DNA of 57,457 nt, taken from the NCBI GenBank assembly GCA_027063645.1, contig JAMORK010000044.1, positions 1 to 57,457 on the forward strand, in the 5' to 3' direction. Below are positions 45,056 to 53,394 of this stretch, piece after piece. The first letter of the stretch is position 1. Every line of letters begins with the position of its first letter. Position numbers and translations under genes: made by a program. This stretch comes from Sulfurimonas sp. (lineage in GTDB: Bacteria > Campylobacterota > Campylobacteria > Campylobacterales > Sulfurimonadaceae). The notes beneath the pieces are model-generated. The model was not told the origin of the DNA and ran no database searches. It saw nothing but the letters and a program-made list of their open reading frames with translations.

Positions 45056-45641
45056 TACTAAAAAACTTACAAAAAAAATCATAGCGGGAAAGTTTAAAGG
45101 AAAAACTCTTGCACTTCCATCTAAAGATACAACAAGAAGTTCAAAATCGATTGTGCTTGAGTCTTTTTTTAATACCTTACAGTTTGATATTGTGGATGCC
45201 ACCTTTGTAGAAGTATTCTCTGGAAGTGGATCAATTGGTCTTGAAGCTTTAAGTCGTGGAGCAAAAAAAATCTATTTTATGGAAAAAGATAGAGATGCAC
45301 TTGCTACATTGAAAAAAAATATTGCACTAACTGATCCAAGCTCTTGTGAAGTACACGGTGGAGATAGTTTTAGCAATATAAACGCGATAGTGAGCAAGCT
45401 GAAAAAAACAAATGAAGAAGCATATTTTTACATAGATCCACCTTTTAGTATACGTGAGGGGATGGAAGATATTTATGATAAAACAATGCAGCTTATCGCT
45501 TCGTTACCTCAAGAGATAGTAAAGCTGATTATTATAGAACACATGACAGGTTTAGAAATTCCAGAACATTTAGGGAGTTTTTCAAAATCCAAATCTAAAA
45601 AATTTGGAAATACAACACTTACATACCTCCAAGCAGACTAA
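45045..45641 (+). CDS. rsmD: 16S rRNA (guanine966-N2)-methyltransferase
   Basis: The 198-residue protein opens KIIAGKFKGKTLALP and keeps TRSSKSIVLESFFNTL. The SAM motif is VEVFSGSGSIGLEALSRGA and the amino-methyltransferase catalytic motif is YIDPPF. It methylates G966 of 16S rRNA. The ATG overlaps the upstream gene, and the flgI promoter begins three bases after its stop. Confidence 0.92.
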   Translation: MKNNTKKLTKKIIAGKFKGKTLALPSKDTTRSSKSIVLESFFNTLQFDIVDATFVEVFSGSGSIGLEALSRGAKKIYFMEKDRDALATLKKNIALTDPSSCEVHGGDSFSNINAIVSKLKKTNEEAYFYIDPPFSIREGMEDIYDKTMQLIASLPQEIVKLIIIEHMTGLEIPEHLGSFSKSKSKKFGNTTLTYLQAD

Positions 45642-45643
45642 AC

Positions 45644-45659
45644 TGGAATAATAATTGCT
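45644..45659 (+). promoter_or_regulatory. Sigma-54 promoter upstream of flgI
   Basis: TGGAATAATAATTGCT has the invariant GG (45645-45646) and GC (45657-45658) exactly ten bases apart, and matches TTGC(A/T) at -12. It sits 28 bases before the flgI ATG and directly after rsmD. RpoN control of rod, ring and hook genes is established in Campylobacter and Helicobacter. Confidence 0.75.
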
Positions 45660-45686
45660 ATTTCTTGAGTAATTCAAGGAAAAGCA

Positions 45687-46733
45687 ATGAGATATATACT
45701 ACTTTTAACACTCTTTTTGTCATCACTCTATGCTACAAAAATCAATGATGTATCAAGCATTGTTGGTGTACGAGAGAATCAACTTATAGGATATTCTCTT
45801 GTGGTAGGTCTAAAAAAGACCGGAGATGGAACAACATCAAAATTTACACTTCAATCAATTGCCAATATGTTAAAAGCGATGAATATCGATATGAACTCGG
45901 TGGATATTAAGTCAAAAAATGTTGCAGCTGTTGTTGTAACTGCGACAATGAAGCCCTTTTCTCGTCAAGGGGATAAGTTTGATATCACAGTCTCTTCTAT
46001 TGGTGATGCAAAGTCACTAGAGGGTGGAACACTTCTTATGACACCACTAAAAGGGGTTGATGGAAAGATTTATGCTCTTGCCCAAGGTGCTGTAAGTATC
46101 GGTGGACGTAATCAACGTGGAGCTGGTAGTGAGTCCCATCCAACAACAGGTGTGGTATATGAGGGTGGATTCATAGAACGCGAGATAAATATAGACCTAT
46201 TTCACCAAGAGTATGCAACACTCTCTTTAAAAGAATCAGGATTTAAAAATGCAGTTTCTGTACAAAAAGCGATCAATAATTTTTACAATACTCAAGTAGC
46301 TGTAGCACTTGATTCAAGAAGTATAAAACTCAAACGCCCTGCAAATCGTTCAATGATTGAATTTTTAGCTGAGGTTCAAGAGATAGATATGAACTATGAA
46401 CCAAAAAGTCGTATAGTAATCAATGAGAGAACAGGGACTATAGTTGCAGGTGTTGAGATTGCTATTAAGCCTATTATCTTAACACATGGTGATATCACCA
46501 TAAAGATTGTTGAGGGTAAAACTGCAGCACAGCCAAGTGGTGCAATGGTTGTAGATAAAAATCTTGTCATTGGGTTGAATGAAAATGAGATCTATACAAC
46601 AGAGGGCACAACAACTGTTGCAAACCTGGTAAGGTCTTTACAGAAACTAGGTGCAACACCCAAAGATATAATCTCAATTCTTGAAGCTATGAAGAGTGCG
46701 GGAAGTATCTCTGCAGATTTAAAGGTAATATAA
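45687..46733 (+). CDS. flgI: Flagellar P-ring protein FlgI
   Basis: The 348-residue protein has a signal peptide (MRYILLLTLFLSSLYA) and the family opening INDVSSIVGVRENQLIGYSL, with GLKKTGDGT. IVINERTGTIVAG and VANLVRSLQKLGATPKDI appear near the end. It forms the periplasmic bushing around the flagellar rod. It starts the run flgI-flgJ-flgM-flgN-flgK behind a sigma-54 promoter. The stop overlaps the next ATG by one base. Confidence 0.96.
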   Translation: MRYILLLTLFLSSLYATKINDVSSIVGVRENQLIGYSLVVGLKKTGDGTTSKFTLQSIANMLKAMNIDMNSVDIKSKNVAAVVVTATMKPFSRQGDKFDITVSSIGDAKSLEGGTLLMTPLKGVDGKIYALAQGAVSIGGRNQRGAGSESHPTTGVVYEGGFIEREINIDLFHQEYATLSLKESGFKNAVSVQKAINNFYNTQVAVALDSRSIKLKRPANRSMIEFLAEVQEIDMNYEPKSRIVINERTGTIVAGVEIAIKPIILTHGDITIKIVEGKTAAQPSGAMVVDKNLVIGLNENEIYTTEGTTTVANLVRSLQKLGATPKDIISILEAMKSAGSISADLKVI

Positions 46734-47041
46734 TGAGTAGATATGGTCTTGATTCTATAAATGCACAAGCGATGCAAGTTGCACAGCAACATACAATACC
46801 AAAGATTGATCCAAAAGCAGAAGATAAAGCTCTTCGTGAGCAAACAGATGCTTTTGAATCTGTTATCATAAAAATGATGTTAGATAATGCAATGAAAGAT
46901 GAACAAAGTCTCTTTACATCCCAGAACGATCCAGGGGATAAAATATACAAATCAATGTATAGAGATGAGTTAAGTAAAGCTGGTGCAGGAAGCTTCGGTT
47001 TTTCACAAATGCTTTATGATTATTTGAGTCAAAAAAGCTAA
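46733..47041 (+). CDS. flgJ: FlgJ rod-binding domain protein without muramidase domain
   Basis: The 102-residue protein corresponds only to the N-terminal rod-cap/rod-binding half of FlgJ, with ALREQTDAFESVIIKMMLDN, PGDKIYKSMYRDEL and a SFGFSQMLYDYL end. The peptidoglycan hydrolase half found in gamma-proteobacteria is absent, which is usual in Campylobacterota. It overlaps the flgI stop. The flgM promoter candidate overlaps its own stop codon. Confidence 0.88.
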   Translation: MSRYGLDSINAQAMQVAQQHTIPKIDPKAEDKALREQTDAFESVIIKMMLDNAMKDEQSLFTSQNDPGDKIYKSMYRDELSKAGAGSFGFSQMLYDYLSQKS

Positions 47042-47065
47042 ATATTTTGTCGTATTTGTCGATGT
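47039..47065 (+). promoter_or_regulatory. Sigma-28 (FliA)-type promoter for flgM
   Basis: TAAA (47039-47042), exactly 15 bases, then GTCGATGT (47058-47065) matches the FliA consensus TAAA-N15-GCCGATAA at the full -35 and at five of eight -10 bases. The -35 overlaps the flgJ stop codon. It lies 44 bases before the flgM ATG. Confidence 0.6.
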
Positions 47066-47108
47066 AGTTGTATATGGAAAATTTCGTGAACAACTTAAAG
47101 GATACATT

Positions 47109-47318
47109 ATGATTTCACAAACAAATAGTTCGTCTATTCGTACTGCTTATGCAAATGGTTTTGGTGAAACAAAATCAGCTAAAAATGTTGCGAGTAACAC
47201 TGTCTCAAAACAGGGCGACTTAAGTAAACTAGACAGCTTAAAAGAGTCTCTCGCATCGGGAGAGTATAAAGTTGACTTGGATGCACTTTCAAAAAAAATT
47301 GCAGACGAGTTGTTGTAG
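47109..47318 (+). CDS. flgM: Anti-sigma-28 factor FlgM
   Basis: The 69-residue protein has a disordered, Ser/Asn-rich N-terminal half. Its C-terminal helices are typical of FlgM: KLDSLKESLASGEYKVDL followed by DALSKKIADELL. FlgM binds FliA and is exported when the hook is finished, releasing late flagellar genes. It is preceded by AAAGGA and the sigma-28-like promoter. Position between flgJ and the FlgN-like gene supports the call. Confidence 0.88.
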   Translation: MISQTNSSSIRTAYANGFGETKSAKNVASNTVSKQGDLSKLDSLKESLASGEYKVDLDALSKKIADELL

Positions 47319-47344
47319 AGTTAAATAAATAACAGGGGTTAAAT

Positions 47345-47773
47345 ATGTTGTCTCATCATTTAGAAAGTGCCTTATCAGATCTAAAAGATTTAATTAAAAT
47401 CACACAATCAGATATAGAAGATATTAAGTTAGCACAGAATGATCCTCAATTTGAACGTTTATCGCTAAAAGAAGAAAAATTAAAGAGTTTTGAAAATAAA
47501 AAAGCGATGATTGACCATGAGATATCTAAAATGATGACTACAAATCCAGACAAAGAGCTCTCTAGCCTTTTAAATGAGCAGCAACATAAATTGTTAGATG
47601 ATTTAAAAGTAGAATTAAATAACTTACGAGATGTAAATAAAAAATATGCAAAATTAGTGGTACTAGTAAGTAATGTTTATAACAGTTTTTTAGAACGTTT
47701 AGTCCCAACAGAGATGCAAGGTTATGATAGAGTTGCTTCAAAAGAATCAACAATATTGAAAGTGAGAGTGTAA
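47345..47773 (+). CDS. flgN: FlgN-like flagellar export chaperone
   Basis: The 142-residue protein is almost fully helical and coiled-coil, with long charged heptads (about 1-115) and a short C-terminal tail (YNSFLERLVPTEMQGYDRV). Its size, composition and position directly before flgK fit FlgN, the chaperone for hook-associated proteins FlgK and FlgL. FlgN sequences are poorly conserved, so context carries much of the call. It ends one base before flgK. Confidence 0.75.
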   Translation: MLSHHLESALSDLKDLIKITQSDIEDIKLAQNDPQFERLSLKEEKLKSFENKKAMIDHEISKMMTTNPDKELSSLLNEQQHKLLDDLKVELNNLRDVNKKYAKLVVLVSNVYNSFLERLVPTEMQGYDRVASKESTILKVRV

Positions 47774-47774
47774 A

Positions 47775-49655
47775 ATGGCTTCTATCTTTAATTCTTTAAA
47801 TATTGGCTATTCTGGTTTAAGTGTTGCTCAAGTTGGCATAAATACAACAAGTAACAATATAGCAAATGCAGAAAGTGAAGGCTACACTAGACAAAGAGTT
47901 GTAAGTGCAGCAGCAACACCATTGTCTTTATACCCTGGACAAGTTGGTAATGGTGCTGACCTAAAAGATATAGAAAGAATATTTGACAACTTTGTTTTTG
48001 ATAGATATAACTCAGTATCGGCAGATAAAGAGTATAGTGATTACGAAAAAAAAACACTAGAAGAACTTTCATCATATTTTCCAGAAATTGATGGTGTTGG
48101 GATAAAGTCAGACTTGGCAGAATATTATAATATGTGGCAAACTTTTGCAGATAATCCAGATAATGACTCTATTAAAATTGCATTGGCTAAACAGACAGAA
48201 ACATTAACCCAACATATAGCAGAGACGAAAGGGCAGATACTAAATTTGCAAATGCAAGTGAATGATGCATTATCTGTTGATATAAACGAAGTTAATGATT
48301 TAGCAAGGCAACTAGCCGAAGTTAATATCTCCATTGATACAGCTGAAGCTGCAGGTGAAAATACAGCAAATGATTTACGAGATAAAAGAAATGTATTGGA
48401 GCGATCACTTTCACGTTTGATTGGTGCAGAGGTAAATCAAGGGCAACTTGAGTCAAATATTCAAATTGATTCAAATTCAAACATCAGAACAGGAAGTTAT
48501 ACTTTAAGTGTCAATGGCTTTAATATTGTAGATGGGAATACATACCATCCATTAAAACTTACACAAGAGAGTAATGCTGCAGGATTTTATAGTATCTCTT
48601 ATGAAAGACAAGATGGCACACTTATCCCTATGGAAGAAACGATTAATGATGGACGTATAGGTGCAATGCTTGATCTTAGAGGCGGTGTTATAGATACAAC
48701 AAGTGGACAACCTGTTGATGGAATTATCCAAAATGTTGTTACACAGTTTGATTCATTTGCCGAGGGACTTATTGAAACAACAAATAACCTATATGCTCAA
48801 AGTGCACAAATTAGAATGAATTCAGATATCGTTACAGTTGAACCAGATGAGCCTTTAGTAAATTCAGGATTAAATTTAAATAAAGGCTCTTTTTCTCTCG
48901 TTGTCTATGATATAGATGGAAATCGATATGCTGCAAGAGATATCACAATTAATGAAGCAACAACTATGAAAGGTGTAGTTGGGTCTAATTCAATTGAAGA
49001 TCAGATACATAGAACTCTTGATGATAATGGTGATGGTAATGCAAATAATGATATTGATGATTTGATAAATTTTAATTTTAATCCATCTGCTACTGGGGAA
49101 ACACGATTAGAACTTTCGATTGATCCTGCTTTTGAAGGAAAAGGTTTTACTTTTGCAATAGAAGATAACTTAACTAATGATTCTTATAGTTCTGGAACAA
49201 ATTTTGCAGGAGCATTAGGGTTAGGAAGATATTTTGATGGAGATAATGCTAGTAATATGAGGCTTACTTCTGAGTTCAGAGATAATCCAACTTTAATTTC
49301 TGCTGGATACTCTTCTAATGCAGGAGATAATAGAATAGCATTAAATATGGTACAACAACAGTTTGAAACATATGATTTTGAGGTTGGTAATCAAACATAT
49401 AATACAACTATGTATGGTATGGTAGATATCACATCTACATATGTAGGTATTGCTACAAACTCCGCAATTACAAGAAATGAAACAGTCACAACACAGTTTA
49501 ATGCAACAGAAATTGAATACTTTAGTGTTTCTAAAGTAAGTATTGATGAAGAGATGACAAATTTGATTAAATATCAAACTGCATATGGGGCTTCTGCTAA
49601 AATTATTACAACAATAGATCAGATGATGCAGACACTTTTAGGGATTAAACAGTAG
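47775..49655 (+). CDS. flgK: Flagellar hook-associated protein 1
   Basis: The 626-residue protein starts with the rod/hook family N-terminal motif SLNIGYSGLSVAQVGINTTS and NNIANAESEGYTRQRV. The matching C-terminal helix is present (MTNLIKYQTAYGASAKIITT, DQMMQTLLGIK). FlgK joins the hook to the filament. The variable middle holds the extended domains, with an acidic DDNGDGNANNDIDD stretch that looks like a possible calcium loop. Confidence 0.95.
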   Translation: MASIFNSLNIGYSGLSVAQVGINTTSNNIANAESEGYTRQRVVSAAATPLSLYPGQVGNGADLKDIERIFDNFVFDRYNSVSADKEYSDYEKKTLEELSSYFPEIDGVGIKSDLAEYYNMWQTFADNPDNDSIKIALAKQTETLTQHIAETKGQILNLQMQVNDALSVDINEVNDLARQLAEVNISIDTAEAAGENTANDLRDKRNVLERSLSRLIGAEVNQGQLESNIQIDSNSNIRTGSYTLSVNGFNIVDGNTYHPLKLTQESNAAGFYSISYERQDGTLIPMEETINDGRIGAMLDLRGGVIDTTSGQPVDGIIQNVVTQFDSFAEGLIETTNNLYAQSAQIRMNSDIVTVEPDEPLVNSGLNLNKGSFSLVVYDIDGNRYAARDITINEATTMKGVVGSNSIEDQIHRTLDDNGDGNANNDIDDLINFNFNPSATGETRLELSIDPAFEGKGFTFAIEDNLTNDSYSSGTNFAGALGLGRYFDGDNASNMRLTSEFRDNPTLISAGYSSNAGDNRIALNMVQQQFETYDFEVGNQTYNTTMYGMVDITSTYVGIATNSAITRNETVTTQFNATEIEYFSVSKVSIDEEMTNLIKYQTAYGASAKIITTIDQMMQTLLGIKQ

Positions 49656-49661
49656 TTTTAA

Positions 49662-50459
49662 ATGCCGAAGTTTAGCATTTTTATTTTATTTTTTATTTTT
49701 TTCTTCTCCTTTTTTGGTTCTTTTTTTTATACTCAAAGTGCTTATGAACTCAATGCTTTGTCAATTTTAACTCCACCCTCATATGAACATCTCTTAGGTA
49801 CAGATAGATTGGGCCGAGATATTCTGGCAAGACTTATTGAAGGTGGTAAAATATCACTTATTATTGGTGTTGGTAGTGCGTTTATTGCTTCTTTAGTAGG
49901 ACTAATCTTAGGCGCGATGGCTGGTTATTTTAGAGGTGTTATAGATAAAGGATTTGTTATAATGGTAGATCTCTTTTTAACATTTCCAACCTTCTTTTTG
50001 CTCTTAGCACTGGTTAGTTATGTTAATGCTTCAGTTTGGGTTTTAATTGTTATTATCTCCATTACAGGCTGGATGACTACAGCAAGGCTTATCCGCTCTG
50101 AAAGTTTTAAGATAACTTCACAACCCTATATAAAGATACTCAATATTGCCAATGTAAGTAAATTAAAAATTCTTTTTAAATACTATGCACCTATCTTAGC
50201 TCCTATCTATTTTGTAAGTTTTACTTTTGGAGTGGGTGGAGCTATTTTGGCAGAATCTGGACTAAGCTTTTTAGGATTAGGTATAGTCGCTCCTCAAATG
50301 AGTTGGGGAACCATACTTAGTGGTGGTAAAGATGTAGTAGAGATAGCTTGGTGGGTAAGCTTTTTCCCCGGACTTATGATATTTTTAGTGACTTTTTCAC
50401 TTATAAATATTTCAAATTATTTACAACAACTTACAAACCAAAAACAGATACAAGGCTAA
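49662..50459 (+). CDS. ABC transporter permease, DppC/OppC type
   Basis: The 265-residue protein has one N-terminal helix and then the binding-protein-dependent permease domain. It shows HLLGTDRLGRDILARLIEGG, the EAA-loop-like region around YIKILNIANVSKLKILFKYY, ESGLSFLGLGIVAPQMSWG and about six helices. Such permeases import peptides, nickel or similar cargo together with a DppB-type partner, ATPases and a binding protein. None of those is next to it, so it is an orphan here. It lies six bases after flgK, but a functional link with flagella is unlikely. Confidence 0.9.
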   Translation: MPKFSIFILFFIFFFSFFGSFFYTQSAYELNALSILTPPSYEHLLGTDRLGRDILARLIEGGKISLIIGVGSAFIASLVGLILGAMAGYFRGVIDKGFVIMVDLFLTFPTFFLLLALVSYVNASVWVLIVIISITGWMTTARLIRSESFKITSQPYIKILNIANVSKLKILFKYYAPILAPIYFVSFTFGVGGAILAESGLSFLGLGIVAPQMSWGTILSGGKDVVEIAWWVSFFPGLMIFLVTFSLINISNYLQQLTNQKQIQG

Positions 50460-50462
50460 AAA

Positions 50463-51497
50463 ATGCAAGAGAGACAAATAGGATATTATTTTATTGTGAT
50501 GGCAAGTGTCATAATAGTTTTGGCTGGAGTTAAGAGTGCTTCAGAAATTATAGTCCCCTTTTTACTTTCTCTCTTTATTGCTATTATCCTTTCACCCTCA
50601 TTTTTTTATCTTAAGAAAAAAGGACTTCCAGAAGGAATATCTTTATTATTAGTTATTTTGATTTTTGTTCTATTCTTAGGGGCAGTTGCATCACTTATTG
50701 GTAACTCTGTACAAGATTTTAGTGCAAATATAGACCTTTATTCTCAAAAATTAACTCAAAATTATCTTTTACTTGCTCAATATGCCGATTCTTTTGGTAT
50801 TGATGTCCCTGTAGAAGAGTTGTCAACTTTTATAAACTCTAAACAAATTATGCTTTTTGTTAGCTCTATTATAAAGGGGATGGGCTCTATGTTTACGAAT
50901 GGCTTTGTGATTCTACTTACTGTTATTTTTATGCTATTGGAATCAAAAAGCTTTGTTCAAAAAATTAAAATTGCCGATAACAACACTGACTCAATGAAGC
51001 ATATAGAGCAAATTTTTACAAAAATTAAAGAGTATATGATGCTTAAAGCCCTTATCTCCTTATTGACAGGTTTTATTGTTTGGATAGCTCTGCTTATGAT
51101 AGGAACAGATTATGCCTTTTTATGGGCAGTTCTTGCCTTTTTATTAAATTTTATCCCAAATATAGGCTCTATCATTGCAGCTGTACCTGCTGTTTTAATA
51201 ACATTAGTCCAGTTAGGGAGTGTAAGTGCTGCTGTAGTTACAGCACTTTATGTTGGTATCAATGTTATTATAGGTTCTGTTATAGAGCCAAAAGTGATGG
51301 GAAGAGGTTTAGGGCTCTCAACCCTTGTCGTATTTTTATCATTACTTTTCTGGGGTTGGTTACTAGGTATGGTAGGGATGTTACTCTCTATCCCTTTAAC
51401 CATTATGGCAAAAATAATTCTCCATGAAAATGAGAGTACAAGATGGGTATCTGTTCTTCTAGGATCGGGAGATAATTTAGATACTAAAGTAAAATAA
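50463..51497 (+). CDS. AI-2E family transporter (PerM/UPF0118)
   Basis: The 344-residue protein has about eight hydrophobic helices and the family patterns IVPFLLSLFIAIILSPSF, FLLNFIPNIGSIIAAVPAVL and NVIIGSVIEPKVMGRGLGLS. Some relatives export the signal AI-2 or act as sodium/proton antiporters; many have no known substrate. It starts three bases after the DppC-type gene, so both are probably on one transcript. Confidence 0.9.
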   Translation: MQERQIGYYFIVMASVIIVLAGVKSASEIIVPFLLSLFIAIILSPSFFYLKKKGLPEGISLLLVILIFVLFLGAVASLIGNSVQDFSANIDLYSQKLTQNYLLLAQYADSFGIDVPVEELSTFINSKQIMLFVSSIIKGMGSMFTNGFVILLTVIFMLLESKSFVQKIKIADNNTDSMKHIEQIFTKIKEYMMLKALISLLTGFIVWIALLMIGTDYAFLWAVLAFLLNFIPNIGSIIAAVPAVLITLVQLGSVSAAVVTALYVGINVIIGSVIEPKVMGRGLGLSTLVVFLSLLFWGWLLGMVGMLLSIPLTIMAKIILHENESTRWVSVLLGSGDNLDTKVK

Positions 51498-51546
51498 AAG
51501 AGCGAAGTAGATATACTCTGTTTTATAAAATCTTAGGGATAGATAC

Positions 51547-52116
51547 ATGATATTAATGATAGATAATTACGATAGTTTCACTTATAATATTGTTCAATAT
51601 TGTAGAGAGCTTGGTGCTGATTTGAAAATTATTCGCAATGATGAGATGAGTGTAGAAGAGATTGAAGCACTACATCCTGAAAAAATCATCATATCCCCTG
51701 GTCCTGCATCTCCAGATGAAGCGGGTGTAACCCTTCAAGTTATTGAGCATTTTAAAGACAAATTACCAATTTTAGGTATTTGTTTGGGTCATCAAAGTAT
51801 TGCTCAAGTATTTGGTGGTGATGTTGTTCGTGCAAAAAATATGATGCATGGTAAAACTTCTATAATGAAGCAAAGTGATGAGTGTATTATTTTTAAAGAT
51901 TTGCCTCAAGAGTTTATTGCAACACGTTATCATTCTCTTATTGTCGATAAACAAACATTGCCATCAGAGATAATTCCAACAGCCTATAGTACTGATGATG
52001 ATGAAATTATGGCACTCAAGATTAAAGACAAAGAGATCTATGGTGTACAGTTTCATCCTGAGTCTATTATGAGTGAATATGGACATGAGATGATAGGAAA
52101 CTTCTTAAAATTATGA
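51547..52116 (+). CDS. trpG: Anthranilate/para-aminobenzoate synthase glutamine amidotransferase
   Basis: The 189-residue class I glutamine amidotransferase has Cys79 in GICLGHQSIAQVFGG and the His-Glu pair in YGVQFHPESIMSE, with MIDNYDSFTYN at the start. It supplies ammonia for making anthranilate (TrpG) or aminodeoxychorismate (PabA); the sequence does not separate the two and some enzymes do both. No trpE or pabB is next to it. It overlaps the downstream membrane protein gene by four bases. Confidence 0.88.
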   Translation: MILMIDNYDSFTYNIVQYCRELGADLKIIRNDEMSVEEIEALHPEKIIISPGPASPDEAGVTLQVIEHFKDKLPILGICLGHQSIAQVFGGDVVRAKNMMHGKTSIMKQSDECIIFKDLPQEFIATRYHSLIVDKQTLPSEIIPTAYSTDDDEIMALKIKDKEIYGVQFHPESIMSEYGHEMIGNFLKL

Positions 52117-53306
52117 AATATCGCTACATCTTACTCTTATTATTAGGGGTAGATGCACTTATACTTTTTTTTCAAACATCAGAGGTATCCATCTCCACTG
52201 CTGAGGCAGAATTACTTTATGGCTCTTTCTCTTTTTTACAATTTGTAACGAAAATATCCTTATCTGTTTTTGGGCAAAATGATTTTGGATTGCGTTTTGT
52301 TATGATTTCACTTCATCTCTTTAGTGCACTTTTATTGTATGAAATTTCAAAAAATTATGTTCACCTAAAACGCAATAGATTATGGCTTGTACTACTTTTC
52401 ATCATGCTTCCTGGAGTTGTTAGTTCTGCCATAGTTGTTAATGATGCAGGTATTATTATTTTTGGACTTTTTTTGTATATTTATGTATCACAGTCCTTTT
52501 CAGAAAAATACTCTTTAGTACTTTTATTTTTTTTAGCTCTACTTAATCATGGGTTTGTTTATCTTTTCTTAGGCTTAGGTATATATGCAATTATTCATCG
52601 CAAGAAACACCAACTCTTTCTCAATCTATTTTACCTATCTATTAATATATATCTGTATGGTTTGGATCTTAATGGTTTTCCACGAGGACATTTCTTAGAT
52701 ACTATAGGTGTTTATAGTGCTATTCTTACACCAATTGTTTTTATATATATTGTATACACTCTTTATAGAAGGTTCTTAGCAAAAAAAATGGATCAAGTGT
52801 GGTATATTGCTGCAACAGCTTTACTTTACTCGCTTGTAGTATCTTTTAGACAGCAGGTTTCTTTAGAGTATTTTGCACCTTATCTTATTGTAGCATTACC
52901 TTTAGCAGCACAAATATTTATAAGTTCTTATAGAGTGCGTTTAAGAATGTATAGAAAAAGATACAAATTGATTTTTACTTTAGCATTTTTATTTTTATTT
53001 ATCAATTTTATAACAGTACTTTTTAATAAAGAACTTTACCTTGTTTTAGATAATCCTAAAAAGCATTTTGCTTATAAGATGCATATAGCAAAAGAGTTGG
53101 CAACTGCACTACAAAAAAGAGAGATCCGTTGTGTTAGTACAAATAGAGATTTAGCTATAAGATTAAAGTTTTATGGCATATCACAATGTGACACTTACTA
53201 CCTAAAAGAGCTTCCTTTAAAAGATGTAAAGAAAGCAGATGTAACAATAAGTTACAAAAAGAAAACTATATATGCAGCCAGTGTTACTAATTTAAACAAT
53301 AAATAA
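52113..53306 (+). CDS. Membrane protein resembling GT39/ArnT-type glycosyltransferases
   Basis: The 397-residue protein has ten or so hydrophobic helices and a short soluble C-terminus (about 325-397). The layout recalls polyprenol-dependent GT39/PMT-like glycosyltransferases. An early acidic loop (SISTAEAELLYG) stands where these enzymes have their catalytic Asp/Glu, and FGQNDFGLRFVMISLH is similar to the conserved block after it. The donor and acceptor are unknown. The ATG overlaps the trpG stop, which suggests coupling but no obvious pathway link. Confidence 0.65.
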   Translation: MKYRYILLLLLGVDALILFFQTSEVSISTAEAELLYGSFSFLQFVTKISLSVFGQNDFGLRFVMISLHLFSALLLYEISKNYVHLKRNRLWLVLLFIMLPGVVSSAIVVNDAGIIIFGLFLYIYVSQSFSEKYSLVLLFFLALLNHGFVYLFLGLGIYAIIHRKKHQLFLNLFYLSINIYLYGLDLNGFPRGHFLDTIGVYSAILTPIVFIYIVYTLYRRFLAKKMDQVWYIAATALLYSLVVSFRQQVSLEYFAPYLIVALPLAAQIFISSYRVRLRMYRKRYKLIFTLAFLFLFINFITVLFNKELYLVLDNPKKHFAYKMHIAKELATALQKREIRCVSTNRDLAIRLKFYGISQCDTYYLKELPLKDVKKADVTISYKKKTIYAASVTNLNNK

Positions 53307-53358
53307 ATCTCTTTAATATGAATTATAAGCATAGAGATTTTATTAAATAAGATTACGC

Positions 53359-53364
53359 TAGAAT
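53359..53364 (+). promoter_or_regulatory. Candidate -10 element (TAGAAT) for aclBA
   Basis: TAGAAT in the 88-base gap before aclB lies 31 bases upstream of its ATG. No -35 consensus is visible. The aclB start has GGGAG at good spacing. Confidence 0.35.
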
Positions 53365-53394
53365 AACCAACAAATATCAAAATAGGGAGTTTCT

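Noticed and set aside
46592-46950. Minus-strand frames opposite flgI and flgJ
   Set aside because: They mirror strongly conserved flagellar genes and are Cys/Ser-rich as expected of antisense frames.
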